The notes under the pieces were generated by a model. It saw only the letters and a program-made list of their open reading frames with translations, was not told where the DNA came from and ran no database searches. DNA of 64,000 nt from JAPOUP01 sp965203255. Lineage in GTDB: Bacteria > Pseudomonadota > Alphaproteobacteria > Rhodobacterales > Rhodobacteraceae. A program made the position numbers and the translations under genes. Below, piece by piece: positions 44,109 through 52,567 of this stretch. Location: NCBI GenBank assembly GCA_965203255.1, contig OZ241882.1, positions 1,302,001-1,366,000 on the forward strand. The letters are read 5' to 3'. Numbering within the stretch: position 1 is the stretch's first letter; each line of letters begins with the position of its first letter.

Positions 44109-44139
44109 GGCCGGAGGCAACGGGACGCCACCTCCGGCC
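44109..44139 (-). terminator. GC-rich hairpin after binding-protein gene
   Basis: GGCCGGAGG (44109-44117) and CCTCCGGCC (44131-44139) form a perfect 9-bp stem with a 13-base loop, just downstream of the smoE-like stop on the minus strand. It lacks an obvious T-run, so mRNA stabilisation or partial attenuation is more likely than full termination. Confidence 0.7.
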
Positions 44140-44155
44140 CAAGCGGAAACTCGCC

Positions 44156-45460
44156 TTAATAGCCGGCCGCTTCCATTTCCTCAACGGTCAGTGCCTGCGC
44201 CTTTGCAAGCGCCTCTTCCACAGATTGCTGTCCCGCATAGACAGCCGAGAATTCCTGGCTGACTTGAGTGGCGATTCCGGCAAATTCGGGAATCGCCGCA
44301 AACTGGATGCCGACGTATGGCACGGGATCGACGGTCGGGTTGTTCGGATCAGCAGACAGGATCGAGTCCAATGTCATCTGTGCGAACGGAACCTTTTGGT
44401 ACTCGGGATTCTCGTAGAGCGAGGTCCGTGCACCCGGCGGGACGTTGGCCCAACCTTCATTCATCGCGACCAGTTCGATGTACGATTTCGAGGTCGCCCA
44501 TTCAATGAACTGCTTGGCTTCCGCCTCCTGCTGCGTACCGGCGGGAATGGCCAGTGCCCACGCCCAGAGCCAATTGGAGCGCTTGCCCTTGCCGGTGTCG
44601 GGCGCAAGAGCGAAGCCGACACTGTCCGCCACCGTCGAGTCGTTTGGGTTGGTCACGAAGGACGCCGCCACGGTTGCGTCGATCCACATGCCGCACTTGC
44701 CTTGCTGGAACAGTGACAGGTTTTCGTTGAAACCGTTGGTCGCATAGCCCGGAGGACCCGCATCGCTCATAAGGCTCACGAAGAAGTTCAACGTATCGGC
44801 CCAAGGCTGCTTGTCGAATTGAGGTTTCCAATCCTCGTCAAACCAGCGCGCACCGAATGAGTTGGACATCGCCGTGATAAAGGCACCGCCTTCACCCCAG
44901 CCTGCCTTTCCGCGCAGGCAGATGCCGTTGATCTCGTTATCGCGATCGGTCATCGCGACGGCAGCCTCGCGAATGAAATCCCATGTAGGCGCCGCTGGCA
45001 TATCGAGGCCAGCCGCCTCCATGAGGTCGGTGCGGTACATCACCATCGAGCTCTCGCCGTAGAACGGGGCCGCATAGAGAGTGCCGTCATGGCTGAGCCC
45101 TCCTGCCATGGCCGGCAGGATGTCCCCCACGTCATAGTCCGCACTGAGGTCGTCGAGCGGAACGAGCCAACCGTTGGCACCCCAGATCGGAGTTTCGTAC
45201 ATGCCGATGGTCATGATGTCGAATGCGCCGCCCTTGGTGGTGATGTCGGTCGTCACACGCTGGCGGAGGACGTTTTCCTCCAGCGTGACCCATTCAACAT
45301 TTATGCCGGTCTCCGCGGTGAACTGATCCGTATAGCCTTGCATCCGAATCATGTCGCCGTTGTTCACGGTTGCGATCGTGATTGTCCTGTCCTGCGCGAA
45401 GGCCGCCGCCGAACAGAGCGCCAGCGTCGCTGCGATGCCAAGAACTCCTCTACAGTACAT
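44156..45460 (-). CDS. smoE: Polyol ABC transporter substrate-binding protein (SmoE-like)
   Basis: This is a 434-residue CUT1 binding protein. The signal peptide YCRGVLGIAATLALCSAAAF cleaves near residue 22 (AFA-QD). The mature part has EWVTLEENVLRQRVTTDITT, GGAFDIMTIGMYETPIWG and SMVMYRTDLMEAAGLDMPAA, which match sorbitol/mannitol-binding proteins. It is exported to the periplasm and captures the polyol for the SmoFGK-like transporter. First gene of the minus-strand operon; a 10-bp perfect palindrome lies 40 bases upstream. Confidence 0.9.
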   Translation of the reverse strand: MYCRGVLGIAATLALCSAAAFAQDRTITIATVNNGDMIRMQGYTDQFTAETGINVEWVTLEENVLRQRVTTDITTKGGAFDIMTIGMYETPIWGANGWLVPLDDLSADYDVGDILPAMAGGLSHDGTLYAAPFYGESSMVMYRTDLMEAAGLDMPAAPTWDFIREAAVAMTDRDNEINGICLRGKAGWGEGGAFITAMSNSFGARWFDEDWKPQFDKQPWADTLNFFVSLMSDAGPPGYATNGFNENLSLFQQGKCGMWIDATVAASFVTNPNDSTVADSVGFALAPDTGKGKRSNWLWAWALAIPAGTQQEAEAKQFIEWATSKSYIELVAMNEGWANVPPGARTSLYENPEYQKVPFAQMTLDSILSADPNNPTVDPVPYVGIQFAAIPEFAGIATQVSQEFSAVYAGQQSVEEALAKAQALTVEEMEAAGY

Positions 45461-45545
45461 ATTCTTACCTCCTTGGGTAAATTGGTTGTGATTTCACGGC
45501 ATACTAGTATACTGTTGAGCTTAGATTGTGTCAACCAAACCTCTT
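45461..45545 (-). promoter_or_regulatory. Promoter/operator region of the polyol operon
   Basis: ATACTAGTAT (45501-45510) is a perfect 10-bp palindrome, extended on both sides as TATACTAGTATG in partial symmetry. It is placed where a repressor would block transcription of smoE. GntR-type repressors often use TAC/GTA half-sites, but no regulator gene is near, so the regulator is unknown. CCAAGGAGG precedes the smoE start. Confidence 0.55.
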
Positions 45546-45572
45546 GCAGAGGGGTGTAGCCCAGGATTCCTG

Positions 45573-46420
45573 TCACGCGGCGGCGGCCTGATTCGCCCGC
45601 CATCCGGGCAGGTCGGCCAGCCTGCGGTTCATGACGCAGCATTCCAGCGCCAGCATGGCGTTGGCGCCCCTCTCCGACCAGCGGGTGCCGGAGCGCTTCA
45701 TCCGGAGCCCGAACTGCCTGCAGCCGGCCTCCACGACGCCGCTCCCGACCTGGATGCCGCGGTCGCGGCACCTGTCGTACCGCATCCTTTCGGGGCTGTT
45801 CCGGAAGTAGCGGCAGCAGGCCTCCATGTCCCCGGTCCGTCCGCTGAACGGCCCGGGCCTCCGGACGGCGCCGCCGCGCTGCCGGCCAGGCAGCCGACCG
45901 GCCCGCTGCCCCTGTCCCTGCTGGCCGCGCCGGTCTCCCGGTCACGCCCCTCTGCGGTGTACACGACGGCCAGCCTCCCCCGCGGGTTCCCGCGCTCCCG
46001 TCCTCCCGCTTTCCGGCGACGCCCTCCACCTCCTCCGCGCGCATCGGGATCCCGGTCCCGTCGACCGAAAGGCATCCGCGTGGTTCCAGTGGCCTGCCCC
46101 CGGCCACCTCCTCCCGGCCGGACTCCATGGCCTCCGCGCCGGGCTCCATGGCCTCCGCGCCACAGCGGGCCCGCCGGGGCCCTCACCCCGGCGAGGTCCC
46201 CGATGTGGCCGCTGGCCGCCGCGAAGCCCGTCAGCGGCGCCGTCCGGGCCAGGACGTCCGCCATCCCCGGCGTGACGGCCCTTCCCTCCAGGCCCGGCGC
46301 CCGGTCCAGGGGCAGGCGCCCCCTACCGAACGACCGGCAGCGGAAACACGCCCGCTTCACCTTCACCCGGCCCAGCCGGGTGAGGAACGGCCTCGCCGTC
46401 GGCCGGTGACGGTGCATCGG
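45573..46420 (-). pseudogene. ISKra4-type transposase, frameshifted
   Basis: Minus-strand text passes through frames: RHRPTARPFLTRLGRVKVKR, RACFRCRSFGRG, then LSVDGTGIPMRAEEVEGVAG and KREDGSAGTRG, then AVVYTAEGRDRETG, and finally FRNSPERMRYDRCRDRGIQV, GSGVVEAGCRQFGLRMKRSG, RWSERGANAMLALECCVMN. These are the ordered motifs of ISKra4 transposases (zinc-ribbon, DGTGxPMR, GSGxVE). At least three frame changes exist. The 3' part keeps the most conserved catalytic-end motifs. It is inactive, extremely GC-rich and lies right after the smo operator. Confidence 0.8.
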
Positions 46421-47010
46421 CCTGCCGCACCTGCCGGCCGTGCCATCACCGTTGGTGGAACTTCTGATGGTACGGAACCCCGTCCGGCCCCATCAAGGCC
46501 GGACGGGGCCTTCATGGCCGCGTGAGGTCGGGACTGCCTGGAAAAAGAACCGGGATGCCCGGGTCAGGCGACGGAACGAACCGTCCTGTCCCGCGATGAT
46601 CCGGCCAAACCCGGAAACGCGGTCAGGACAGTCCGGAACGGAACCGGGTAGTCAGGACGAAACAATGTGGTATTCAACAAAGGCACCGAATCCTGCGCAC
46701 AGAAGTCCAGAATCCGGATAGGCCGCGTTGAACTGTCGGGAATTTATTCATACCGCCGTCAGCCACTGCGTTCCCGACTTCAGGGAGGATGGGGTTGAGG
46801 CGATAGCTGTGGCCTACGTTCATGAGCAGTCGGACGGTCTGTATGAGCGCAATGCTATCCACCACTGTCTGAAGCCAGACGATCCGGAAGTGGTCCGCCG
46901 TCGATGGATCGCTTCTTCATCGCAGTCCGTCTCTCGTCCATTGACTGCAATCGGTCCGGATCTGGAATCGTCAAACGGGCATCGATGCCGCAAGGATTTT
47001 CAGCTGAGGC
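46421..47010. other. Gap of about 590 bases, nothing firm
   Basis: Short frames only. A minus-strand piece (VRLLMNVGHSYRLNPILPEV at about 46700-46860) has protein-like composition but no recognised family. It may be decayed. Confidence 0.35.
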
Positions 47011-47247
47011 TTAGGGAGGAACTGACAGAAACGTGCGTTGGTCATTGCAATGACGGTTGTGCAGGACAGTGCGGCTCAAAGTGGCACGGGGCGCGGAATA
47101 GATGACTTCGGCCTTCGGTGCCTCTTCGTCCCAATTATCCAGAAGAACCTGGATTTTCACGATTGGACCAAACGCGGCGGCGTTGAGGTCATTCGAGACG
47201 ACGATCAATTGGCCATCCCAGCTTTCTTTTGGCGATGCGAGTTTCAT
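47011..47247 (-). pseudogene. FAH-family hydrolase, N-terminal fragment
   Basis: The frame opens KLASPKESWDGQLIVVSNDL and IVKIQVLLDNWDEEAPKAEV, which matches the N-terminal domain of one FAH-family branch ('MKLASxK...DGxLVVVSxDL...LQxALDxWD'). After about 50 residues similarity ends and the frame stops at 47011. The catalytic domain is missing. Its ATG overlaps the stop of the YciI gene (ATGA), so these were once an operon. Confidence 0.7.
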
Positions 47248-47537
47248 GTCACTACCTGGAGCCTGAATTGCTTTCCTGTCGCATATATCCGATACTCCCT
47301 GAGATCCCTTCGATATATCGGGTCGCCTTCGATCAGCCGAACAATACTCTCTCTATCCTTGGCGCAAACAATCCAAATTCCACCCTCTGGTGAAGCGTCC
47401 TCGCTCTCTGCCAGAGAAGCCCCGTCGACAAAAATCCCCCTTTGAGCCGTGAGATAGGCTATGTGGTCCTGAAAGTACTGCTTTCGCATTTCCACCATTT
47501 CCGGCGCGTCGTTGAAAATCACAACCCAGTGGTTCAT
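47244..47537 (-). CDS. YciI-family protein
   Basis: This is a 97-residue protein. NHWVVIFNDAPEMVEMRKQY and FQDHIAYLTAQRG contain the conserved His/Asp region; GIWIVCAKDRESIVRLIEGD and YRRDLREYRIYATGKQF follow. YciI proteins have a ferredoxin-like fold with a His-Asp pair, and some help break down small chlorinated or phenolic acids. It lies between a truncated TPP-enzyme end and a truncated FAH gene and may be a leftover of a catabolic operon. Confidence 0.8.
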   Translation of the reverse strand: MNHWVVIFNDAPEMVEMRKQYFQDHIAYLTAQRGIFVDGASLAESEDASPEGGIWIVCAKDRESIVRLIEGDPIYRRDLREYRIYATGKQFRLQVVT

Positions 47538-47574
47538 CGGTTCATCCTCACTTTTTGCTCTGAGCCTGGAGGCA

Positions 47575-47781
47575 TCACATACGCATTCGCGGAACTTTGT
47601 TGGGGTCCAGCTTCAACTCAACGAGAATCGGACCCTTTCTTGCCTGGATCGCTTCGATTGCAGTTTCCAGCTCTTCGGGCGACGTGACTGCCAAACCCTC
47701 TCCGCCAAGAGACTTGGCGACTGCGGCAAATGAGGGCCAATCAAATTCGGTCAGAGAAGGATCCATATTTCTATCAATCAT
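47575..47781 (-). pseudogene. C-terminal fragment of a thiamine-pyrophosphate enzyme
   Basis: The frame reads DPSLTEFDWPSFAAVAKSLG, GEGLAVTSPEELETAIEAIQ and GPILVELKLDPNKVPRMR. This is the end of the TPP-binding domain of acetolactate-synthase-like enzymes. The catalytic parts are missing: the sequence to the left of the fragment's start belongs to the divergent NanE region. It was probably cut by a rearrangement at about 47790. Confidence 0.75.
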
Positions 47782-47925
47782 CTCGCCGCTTCCACACCGA
47801 TACGCAACACCATGCGGCCGAAAGACCGGTCACCACCGCCAATGGTGTTGCACTTCGGTGTGAAATCGGGCTTGCGAGTTGGTATTGAAGTGGTATTTCA
47901 TATGGCATTGCAAGAGGAGATTGAC
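47782..47925 (+). promoter_or_regulatory. Upstream region of the nan operon
   Basis: This contains the nanE promoter. An in-frame extension (ATG 47902) exists, but the strong ribosome site AGAGGAG is 6-7 bases before GTG 47926, which marks the true start. No operator was identified. Confidence 0.4.
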
Positions 47926-48612
47926 GTGCCGTCAATCCTGGAGCAGCTACGCACAGGCCTGATTGTGTCGTGTCAGCCCGTTATGGGTGGACCGCTTGAT
48001 CGCCCGGACATCACGGCGGCATTTGCGCTGGCAGCGCTTGATGGCGGTGCGCGAGGCTTGCGGGTTGAGGGGATCGAGAACATCAATGCCGTAAGAACTG
48101 TCACCGATGCACCGATCATAGGACTGATAAAGGAGACTCTTGCAAACAGCCCAGTTCGGATCACGCCCTGCTCGGTTCACGCAAGCGCAATAGCTGCGGC
48201 CGACGCAGACATTGTTGCCTTCGATGCAACCGACAGAGTCCGGCCTGAATCAGTCTCCAGCCTGGTCAAAACCATTCGTGCGGCAGGAGCATTGGCAATG
48301 GCCGATTGTTCGTGTCCTGAGGATGGTAAAAGAGCCGCCGATCTGGGTTGCGAAATACTCGGGTCAACAATGTCTGGGTATTTGGGCGGACCGGTTCCCG
48401 ATGCACCCGATCTAGAGCTTGTAGCCGACCTGTCACGATATGGACGTTTTACCATCGCTGAGGGGCGATACCGGCGGCCTCAGGATGCTGTTCTTGCTCG
48501 ACAAAGTGGCGCGGACGCTGTTGTGGTCGGGTCCGCTATAACGCGGCCGGAACACATCACCTCCTGGTTCGAGGCTGCGTTGGCCGGTTTCGGAAGGTCG
48601 GGCGTCCACTGA
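47926..48612 (+). CDS. nanE: N-acetylmannosamine-6-phosphate 2-epimerase
   Basis: This protein is about 228 residues from GTG 47926. PSILEQLRTGLIVSCQPVMG is the canonical NanE opening. LAALDGGARGLRVEGIENIN, IIGLIKETLANSPVRITPC, DIVAFDATDRVRP, MADCSCPEDGKRAADLGCEI and FTIAEGRYRRPQDAVLARQSGADAVVVGSAI follow the TIM-barrel strands, with Lys and Glu active-site residues. It converts ManNAc-6-P to GlcNAc-6-P in sialic acid or ManNAc catabolism. The stop overlaps the ATG of nanK. Confidence 0.93.
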   Translation: MPSILEQLRTGLIVSCQPVMGGPLDRPDITAAFALAALDGGARGLRVEGIENINAVRTVTDAPIIGLIKETLANSPVRITPCSVHASAIAAADADIVAFDATDRVRPESVSSLVKTIRAAGALAMADCSCPEDGKRAADLGCEILGSTMSGYLGGPVPDAPDLELVADLSRYGRFTIAEGRYRRPQDAVLARQSGADAVVVGSAITRPEHITSWFEAALAGFGRSGVH

Positions 48613-49469
48613 TGTCCGCCACATTGTCCATTGATATTGGCGGGACGAAAATTCTCGTGGCTCTCGTCCAGGGAAAGGATGTCTTAAAGTCAGGCACAGT
48701 GCCGACTTCGCGTGGCGATGGGCCTGAACGCTGGGTGTCTCAGGCCGCCGAGCTGGCGAGTGGCTGGTGCGGTGAATACGACCGTTGCGGCGTGGCTGTC
48801 ACAGGCAAGGTTCAGAAGGGTTTGTGGTCCGCGATGAACCCCAGGACTCTGGATGTTCCCGATGGATATCCACTCGAAAGACAGGTTTCAGCTGTCTTCA
48901 GGGTGCCGGTCACACTCTGCAATGATGCTCAGGCTGCGGCCTGGGGTGAATTTCGCTTCGGAGCCGGAAAGCGGACCGACACGGTCTTCGTCACCATTTC
49001 GACCGGCATTGGCGGTGGTGTGGTGATCAACGGACGGCTTGTTCGAGGACAATCCGGAATCGCGGGACATCTTGGATTGCTGCGCACCGAAAGCGGCGCT
49101 CTACTTGAAGACATCGCGTCAGGAAGCTGGATTGCCGACGAGGCCAAGCAGCGTGGTCACGCAGGCGAGGTGCCAGAAGTTTTTCTGGCAGCGGAAAATG
49201 GCGAATCCTGGGCGGATGACATCGTCAATGAGTCCGCGGGTCACGTCGCATGGCTTTGCCACAGTCTGCGGCTCATTTTTGATCCAGCCGTAATCGTCCT
49301 CGGTGGCGGCGTGGGTCTGGCACCCGAATACCTTTCAAGGGTACAAACCAAACTTGATATGTCACCTGCCCGTGTTTCATCGGCCTTGGCCCGTGCGGCG
49401 CTGGGGCCGAATGCAGGTGTTCTGGGAGTCGCCGCACTAGCAAACCAAAAAGATACCAAGGGAGACTGA
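48612..49469 (+). CDS. nanK: ROK-family N-acetylmannosamine kinase (NanK-like)
   Basis: This is a 285-residue ROK kinase. LSIDIGGTKILVALVQG is the phosphate-1 site, VPVTLCNDAQAAAWGEFRF the ROK signature with catalytic Asp in NDA, and VFVTISTGIGGGVVINGRLV the phosphate-2/adenosine segment; ILGGGVGLAPEYLS completes it. The conserved His/Cys zinc motif of many ROK proteins (GxCGCGxxGCxE) is not visible, as in NanK-type enzymes from some taxa. It phosphorylates ManNAc for NanE. It is operonic with NanE and an ABC transporter. Confidence 0.88.
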   Translation: MSATLSIDIGGTKILVALVQGKDVLKSGTVPTSRGDGPERWVSQAAELASGWCGEYDRCGVAVTGKVQKGLWSAMNPRTLDVPDGYPLERQVSAVFRVPVTLCNDAQAAAWGEFRFGAGKRTDTVFVTISTGIGGGVVINGRLVRGQSGIAGHLGLLRTESGALLEDIASGSWIADEAKQRGHAGEVPEVFLAAENGESWADDIVNESAGHVAWLCHSLRLIFDPAVIVLGGGVGLAPEYLSRVQTKLDMSPARVSSALARAALGPNAGVLGVAALANQKDTKGD

Positions 49470-49473
49470 AAAA

Positions 49474-50775
49474 ATGACGATATCGCGAATGCTAAGATGT
49501 TTTGTCGCGCCATGGGTGCTGTTTGCGACCGCCGCACAAGCTGAAGTGACTGTTCTCGGTTGGCCAGGCGGTCCTGAAGAAAAGGCGCTTCGTGCAGTTG
49601 CGGAGAGCTACAATGCAAGGTCCGATGTCGCAGAAGACGACAAGGTGGAACTTCTGTTCACCTCACGCGATGGTTTCTTCGACAAACTTCAGGTCGACTT
49701 GGCCGCTGGTAGCACGGCCTTTGACGCAAACTTGCTCGCAACCTATTCAATTGGTCGCTATGCTCCGTATATGGAGCCGATAACGGTGTCGGACGAGGCT
49801 GGCGCAGTGTTCGGCGACACCGTGCTGTCGACCATGCAGTTTGAAGGTGCACAGTATGGCGTGCCGACTGATCTGTCGCTGCATTTCCTGTATTACCGCG
49901 GCGATTTGATGGACGCGCTCATGGCAGACGATGGCGCCAAGGCTCGTTACGGTGATATTTCCGAAGAATATCTGGGCGTGCGCCTGGAACCTCAAAGCCC
50001 CGACGAATGGACCTGGCAAGACTTTGCGGCGAACGCTCTCTATTTCAGCCAGTCCGTGAACCCGGACAGTCCGACGCGTTATGGCACTGTCATTCAGATG
50101 AAGAACCTGCTGTTCAACATGATGGTCTTCCACTCATGGCCACGCAGTCATGGTGCAGACTGGATGGATGATGCCGGAAATATCACGGTTGACTCCAAAG
50201 CCTATCGAACCGCGCTCGAGACCGCGAAGATGTTGTATGATGCTGGCGCCACGCCCGCAGATTCCACCTCATATGAATACGCCGAGGCAAACGCAGCCTA
50301 TTCAGCCGGGCAGGTTGCCGCAATGGTGCAGTGGAATGCAGCCGCCAGCGAATTGATCGGCGCACAGGCCGATACCGAAACCGTTGCGCCGCCGACTGGC
50401 CCCCAAGGACGGTTTACCCATATTCACGGACTCGGGCTCGGTTTGAATGCCGCGGCAGAAAACAAGGAGGGCGCCAAGGCATTTCTCCATTGGCTTTCAA
50501 CCGAAGAGGCCGCCCTCGCTTATGCGCGTTCTGGTGGCGCACCCGGATTGGCAGGTGAAACCGTGGCGAAACTGGCAGATGAGCGCCCCGATCTTGTTCA
50601 GGTCGGAAACTATGCCTCCAACTACGGCTTTGTCATGAACGGCGGAACCTCCGAGAATGCGCTATCCGTCTATGAAGCGCAGGCGAAGGAGTTCACCGGC
50701 TATTGGGCAGGCACTCAAAGCCTCGATGATGCGATGCGCAACATTTCAGCAACGATGACCGAGCTTCTGAAGTAG
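49474..50775 (+). CDS. Sugar ABC transporter substrate-binding protein
   Basis: This is a 433-residue CUT1-type binding protein. A signal peptide (ISRMLRCFVAPWVLFATAA) ends near residue 23 (AQA-EV). The mature part has VTVLGWPGGPEEKALRAVAE, GFFDKLQVDLAAGSTAFDAN, LLATYSIGRYAPYMEP and QGRFTHIHGLGLGLNAAAEN. It sits directly after nanK, so the ligand is probably an amino sugar such as ManNAc or a related compound. Its stop is followed by a strong hairpin. Confidence 0.88.
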   Translation: MTISRMLRCFVAPWVLFATAAQAEVTVLGWPGGPEEKALRAVAESYNARSDVAEDDKVELLFTSRDGFFDKLQVDLAAGSTAFDANLLATYSIGRYAPYMEPITVSDEAGAVFGDTVLSTMQFEGAQYGVPTDLSLHFLYYRGDLMDALMADDGAKARYGDISEEYLGVRLEPQSPDEWTWQDFAANALYFSQSVNPDSPTRYGTVIQMKNLLFNMMVFHSWPRSHGADWMDDAGNITVDSKAYRTALETAKMLYDAGATPADSTSYEYAEANAAYSAGQVAAMVQWNAAASELIGAQADTETVAPPTGPQGRFTHIHGLGLGLNAAAENKEGAKAFLHWLSTEEAALAYARSGGAPGLAGETVAKLADERPDLVQVGNYASNYGFVMNGGTSENALSVYEAQAKEFTGYWAGTQSLDDAMRNISATMTELLK

Positions 50776-50783
50776 GCTTCCGA

Positions 50784-50810
50784 GGGCCGGCCGAACCGTT
50801 CGGCCGGCCC
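50784..50810 (+). terminator. GC-rich hairpin after binding-protein gene
   Basis: GGGCCGGCCGAA (50784-50795) pairs with TTCGGCCGGCCC (50799-50810) perfectly over 12 bp with a three-base loop, nine bases after the stop codon. No T-run. It resembles the hairpins at 20029 and 44109 in position. Confidence 0.8.
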
Positions 50811-50828
50811 GGCCCCAAGGAATTCTCA

Positions 50829-51692
50829 ATGCGCCTTTCTTCTGGCCAGGAAAACGCAATTCTTGCCAGCCCAGTGGTTCTTTTTCTTCTGGCGCTCTTG
50901 GGTTTTCCTGTTGCCTTGAGCATCGTTTACGGACTGTCCGAAGCGAGTTTCCAGACACTAATGTCGCCAACATTCGTTGGCTTGAAGAACTTTCAATTCG
51001 TTCTCAATGATGTCAGCTTCTGGAATGCGGCCTGGTTCTCGCTACGTTTCGCGATCATCACGGCTTTCCTCGAATGTACACTGGGGCTTTTTCTGGCTGT
51101 TTACCTTGGGCCCCTGATCAAGAACCATGGATGGATGGTTGCGGTGCTTATCATTCCAATGATTGTGGCACCGGCTATGATGGGATTGATGTATCGGCTG
51201 ATACTCCACGAATTTGTCGGCCCAATACCGTATTACTTCTACCAGTGGTTCGGCTGGTCCCCATCTTTCCTGAGCACAAAAATGGTCTTCCAAACCATTG
51301 TGATCGCGGAAACCCTGCAGTGGACACCTTTCGCTTTTCTGCTTTTTTTGGCGGCATATCTGGCGATTCCACTGGAGATTCGTGAAGCCGCGTCCGTTGA
51401 CGGAACACGCCCGTGGCGGATGTTCTGGAAGATCGAATTACCGCAGATGTTGCCGACGCTCCTTATCGCGGGTTTCATAAGGTTCATTGACGGCTTTCGC
51501 GTCTTCGACAACATCTACACCCTGGTTGGGGCGGGTCCGGGCGGGTCGACGACATCAATGTCCATTTACATTTTCGAGATGTTCCTTCGCCGAGGCGAAA
51601 TTGGACCTGCGATGGCGGCCGCCATCCTTTTGTTCCTGGCGGTGTTCGCTGTTCTTGCCTTCGGGCAAAACCTGTTGGGACGGGGTCAATGA
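50829..51692 (+). CDS. ABC transporter permease, CUT1, first
   Basis: This is a 287-residue permease with about six membrane segments (ILASPVVLFLLALLGFPVAL, AWFSLRFAIITAFLEC). The coupling loop EIREAASVDGTRPWRMFWKI, ELPQMLPTLLIAG is clear. It overlaps the next permease by four bases (ATGA at 51689). It follows the binding-protein hairpin. Confidence 0.9.
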   Translation: MRLSSGQENAILASPVVLFLLALLGFPVALSIVYGLSEASFQTLMSPTFVGLKNFQFVLNDVSFWNAAWFSLRFAIITAFLECTLGLFLAVYLGPLIKNHGWMVAVLIIPMIVAPAMMGLMYRLILHEFVGPIPYYFYQWFGWSPSFLSTKMVFQTIVIAETLQWTPFAFLLFLAAYLAIPLEIREAASVDGTRPWRMFWKIELPQMLPTLLIAGFIRFIDGFRVFDNIYTLVGAGPGGSTTSMSIYIFEMFLRRGEIGPAMAAAILLFLAVFAVLAFGQNLLGRGQ

Positions 51693-52516
51693 AGCTCCAT
51701 CTGGCCCTCAGGTGGGTAGTGTTCGCCACTCTTGCGGTGATCATGAACTTTCCGGTTATCGCAACGTTCATTACGGCACTGAAATCTCCGTCCGAGATTT
51801 CGAGAAATCCATCTCTTGTGATTGAGAGACCGACCCTTGAGAACTTCATGACCGTTCTCACGGTAAGTGATCGCCTGAATGTCTATCATTATTTGTGGAA
51901 TTCGTTTTCGGCGGCTATGATCGGTGCGATATTACCAATGCTTGTGGCCTTTCCGATGGCGTGGGCGATGGTACGACGAGGCTACGGACGTGCGCTTCTG
52001 TTCCCTCTCGTCGTCAACCTGCGTGCCTTGCCTCTCGTGATTTTCGCGGTGCCGCTCTATCTGATGTTCTCCGCTGCGCACCTGCTTGACACCCGGGTCG
52101 GTCTCGGGTTGGTCCTTGCGGTCGTCAACTTACCCTTGGCGCTTTTGCTTCTCGTCAATGCGGTTTCGGAGGTCCCCATTGAGCTTGAAGAAGCCGCGCG
52201 CATGGACGGAGCCGGTTTGCCACGCCTTGTCGGGAGGGTTGTTCTGCCGCTCTGTCGTCCCGCTTTCATTACGACATTCGTGTTCGGATTCATCACTGCG
52301 TGGAACGAATTCCTCTTTGGTCTGATCCTGACAACTCGGCAGGCGGTGCCGGTAACGGTCGGTGCGTCTTTTTTCTTCGCGACATCCGGTGGCGGAGTAC
52401 AGTGGGGAGTGGCCGCCGCTGTGATGGTTGTGGCTGCTCTCCCGCCGCTGCTTTTGGGCCTGGTGATGTATCGTAGGATAACCAGTTCCATGGTTTCCGG
52501 TGCCGTGAAGGGATAA
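51689..52516 (+). CDS. ABC transporter permease, CUT1, second
   Basis: This is a 275-residue permease. KLHLALRWVVFATLAVIMNF and FPVIATFITALKSPSEI open it, and ELEEAARMDGAGLPRLVGRV, VLPLCRPAFITTF is the coupling loop. It is the last gene of the nan operon inside the window: no ATP-binding gene follows, as the next gene is an endonuclease on the other strand. The transporter therefore needs an ATPase encoded elsewhere. Confidence 0.9.
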   Translation: MKLHLALRWVVFATLAVIMNFPVIATFITALKSPSEISRNPSLVIERPTLENFMTVLTVSDRLNVYHYLWNSFSAAMIGAILPMLVAFPMAWAMVRRGYGRALLFPLVVNLRALPLVIFAVPLYLMFSAAHLLDTRVGLGLVLAVVNLPLALLLLVNAVSEVPIELEEAARMDGAGLPRLVGRVVLPLCRPAFITTFVFGFITAWNEFLFGLILTTRQAVPVTVGASFFFATSGGGVQWGVAAAVMVVAALPPLLLGLVMYRRITSSMVSGAVKG

Positions 52517-52567
52517 TGAAGTTGGGGAGCGGCACTGGAAAATGTCAATATTGGTCGCCATTGTTGC

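Noticed and set aside
43950..44120. 57-residue N-terminal extension of the SmoF-like permease
   Set aside because: It would cover the intergenic hairpin, lacks family similarity and has no ribosome site. ATG 43949 has one.
45698..46417. 239-codon minus-strand frame as a whole gene
   Set aside because: Only its first part is transposase text; the rest is Gly/Arg-rich out-of-frame sequence. It is treated as part of the frameshifted ISKra4 pseudogene.
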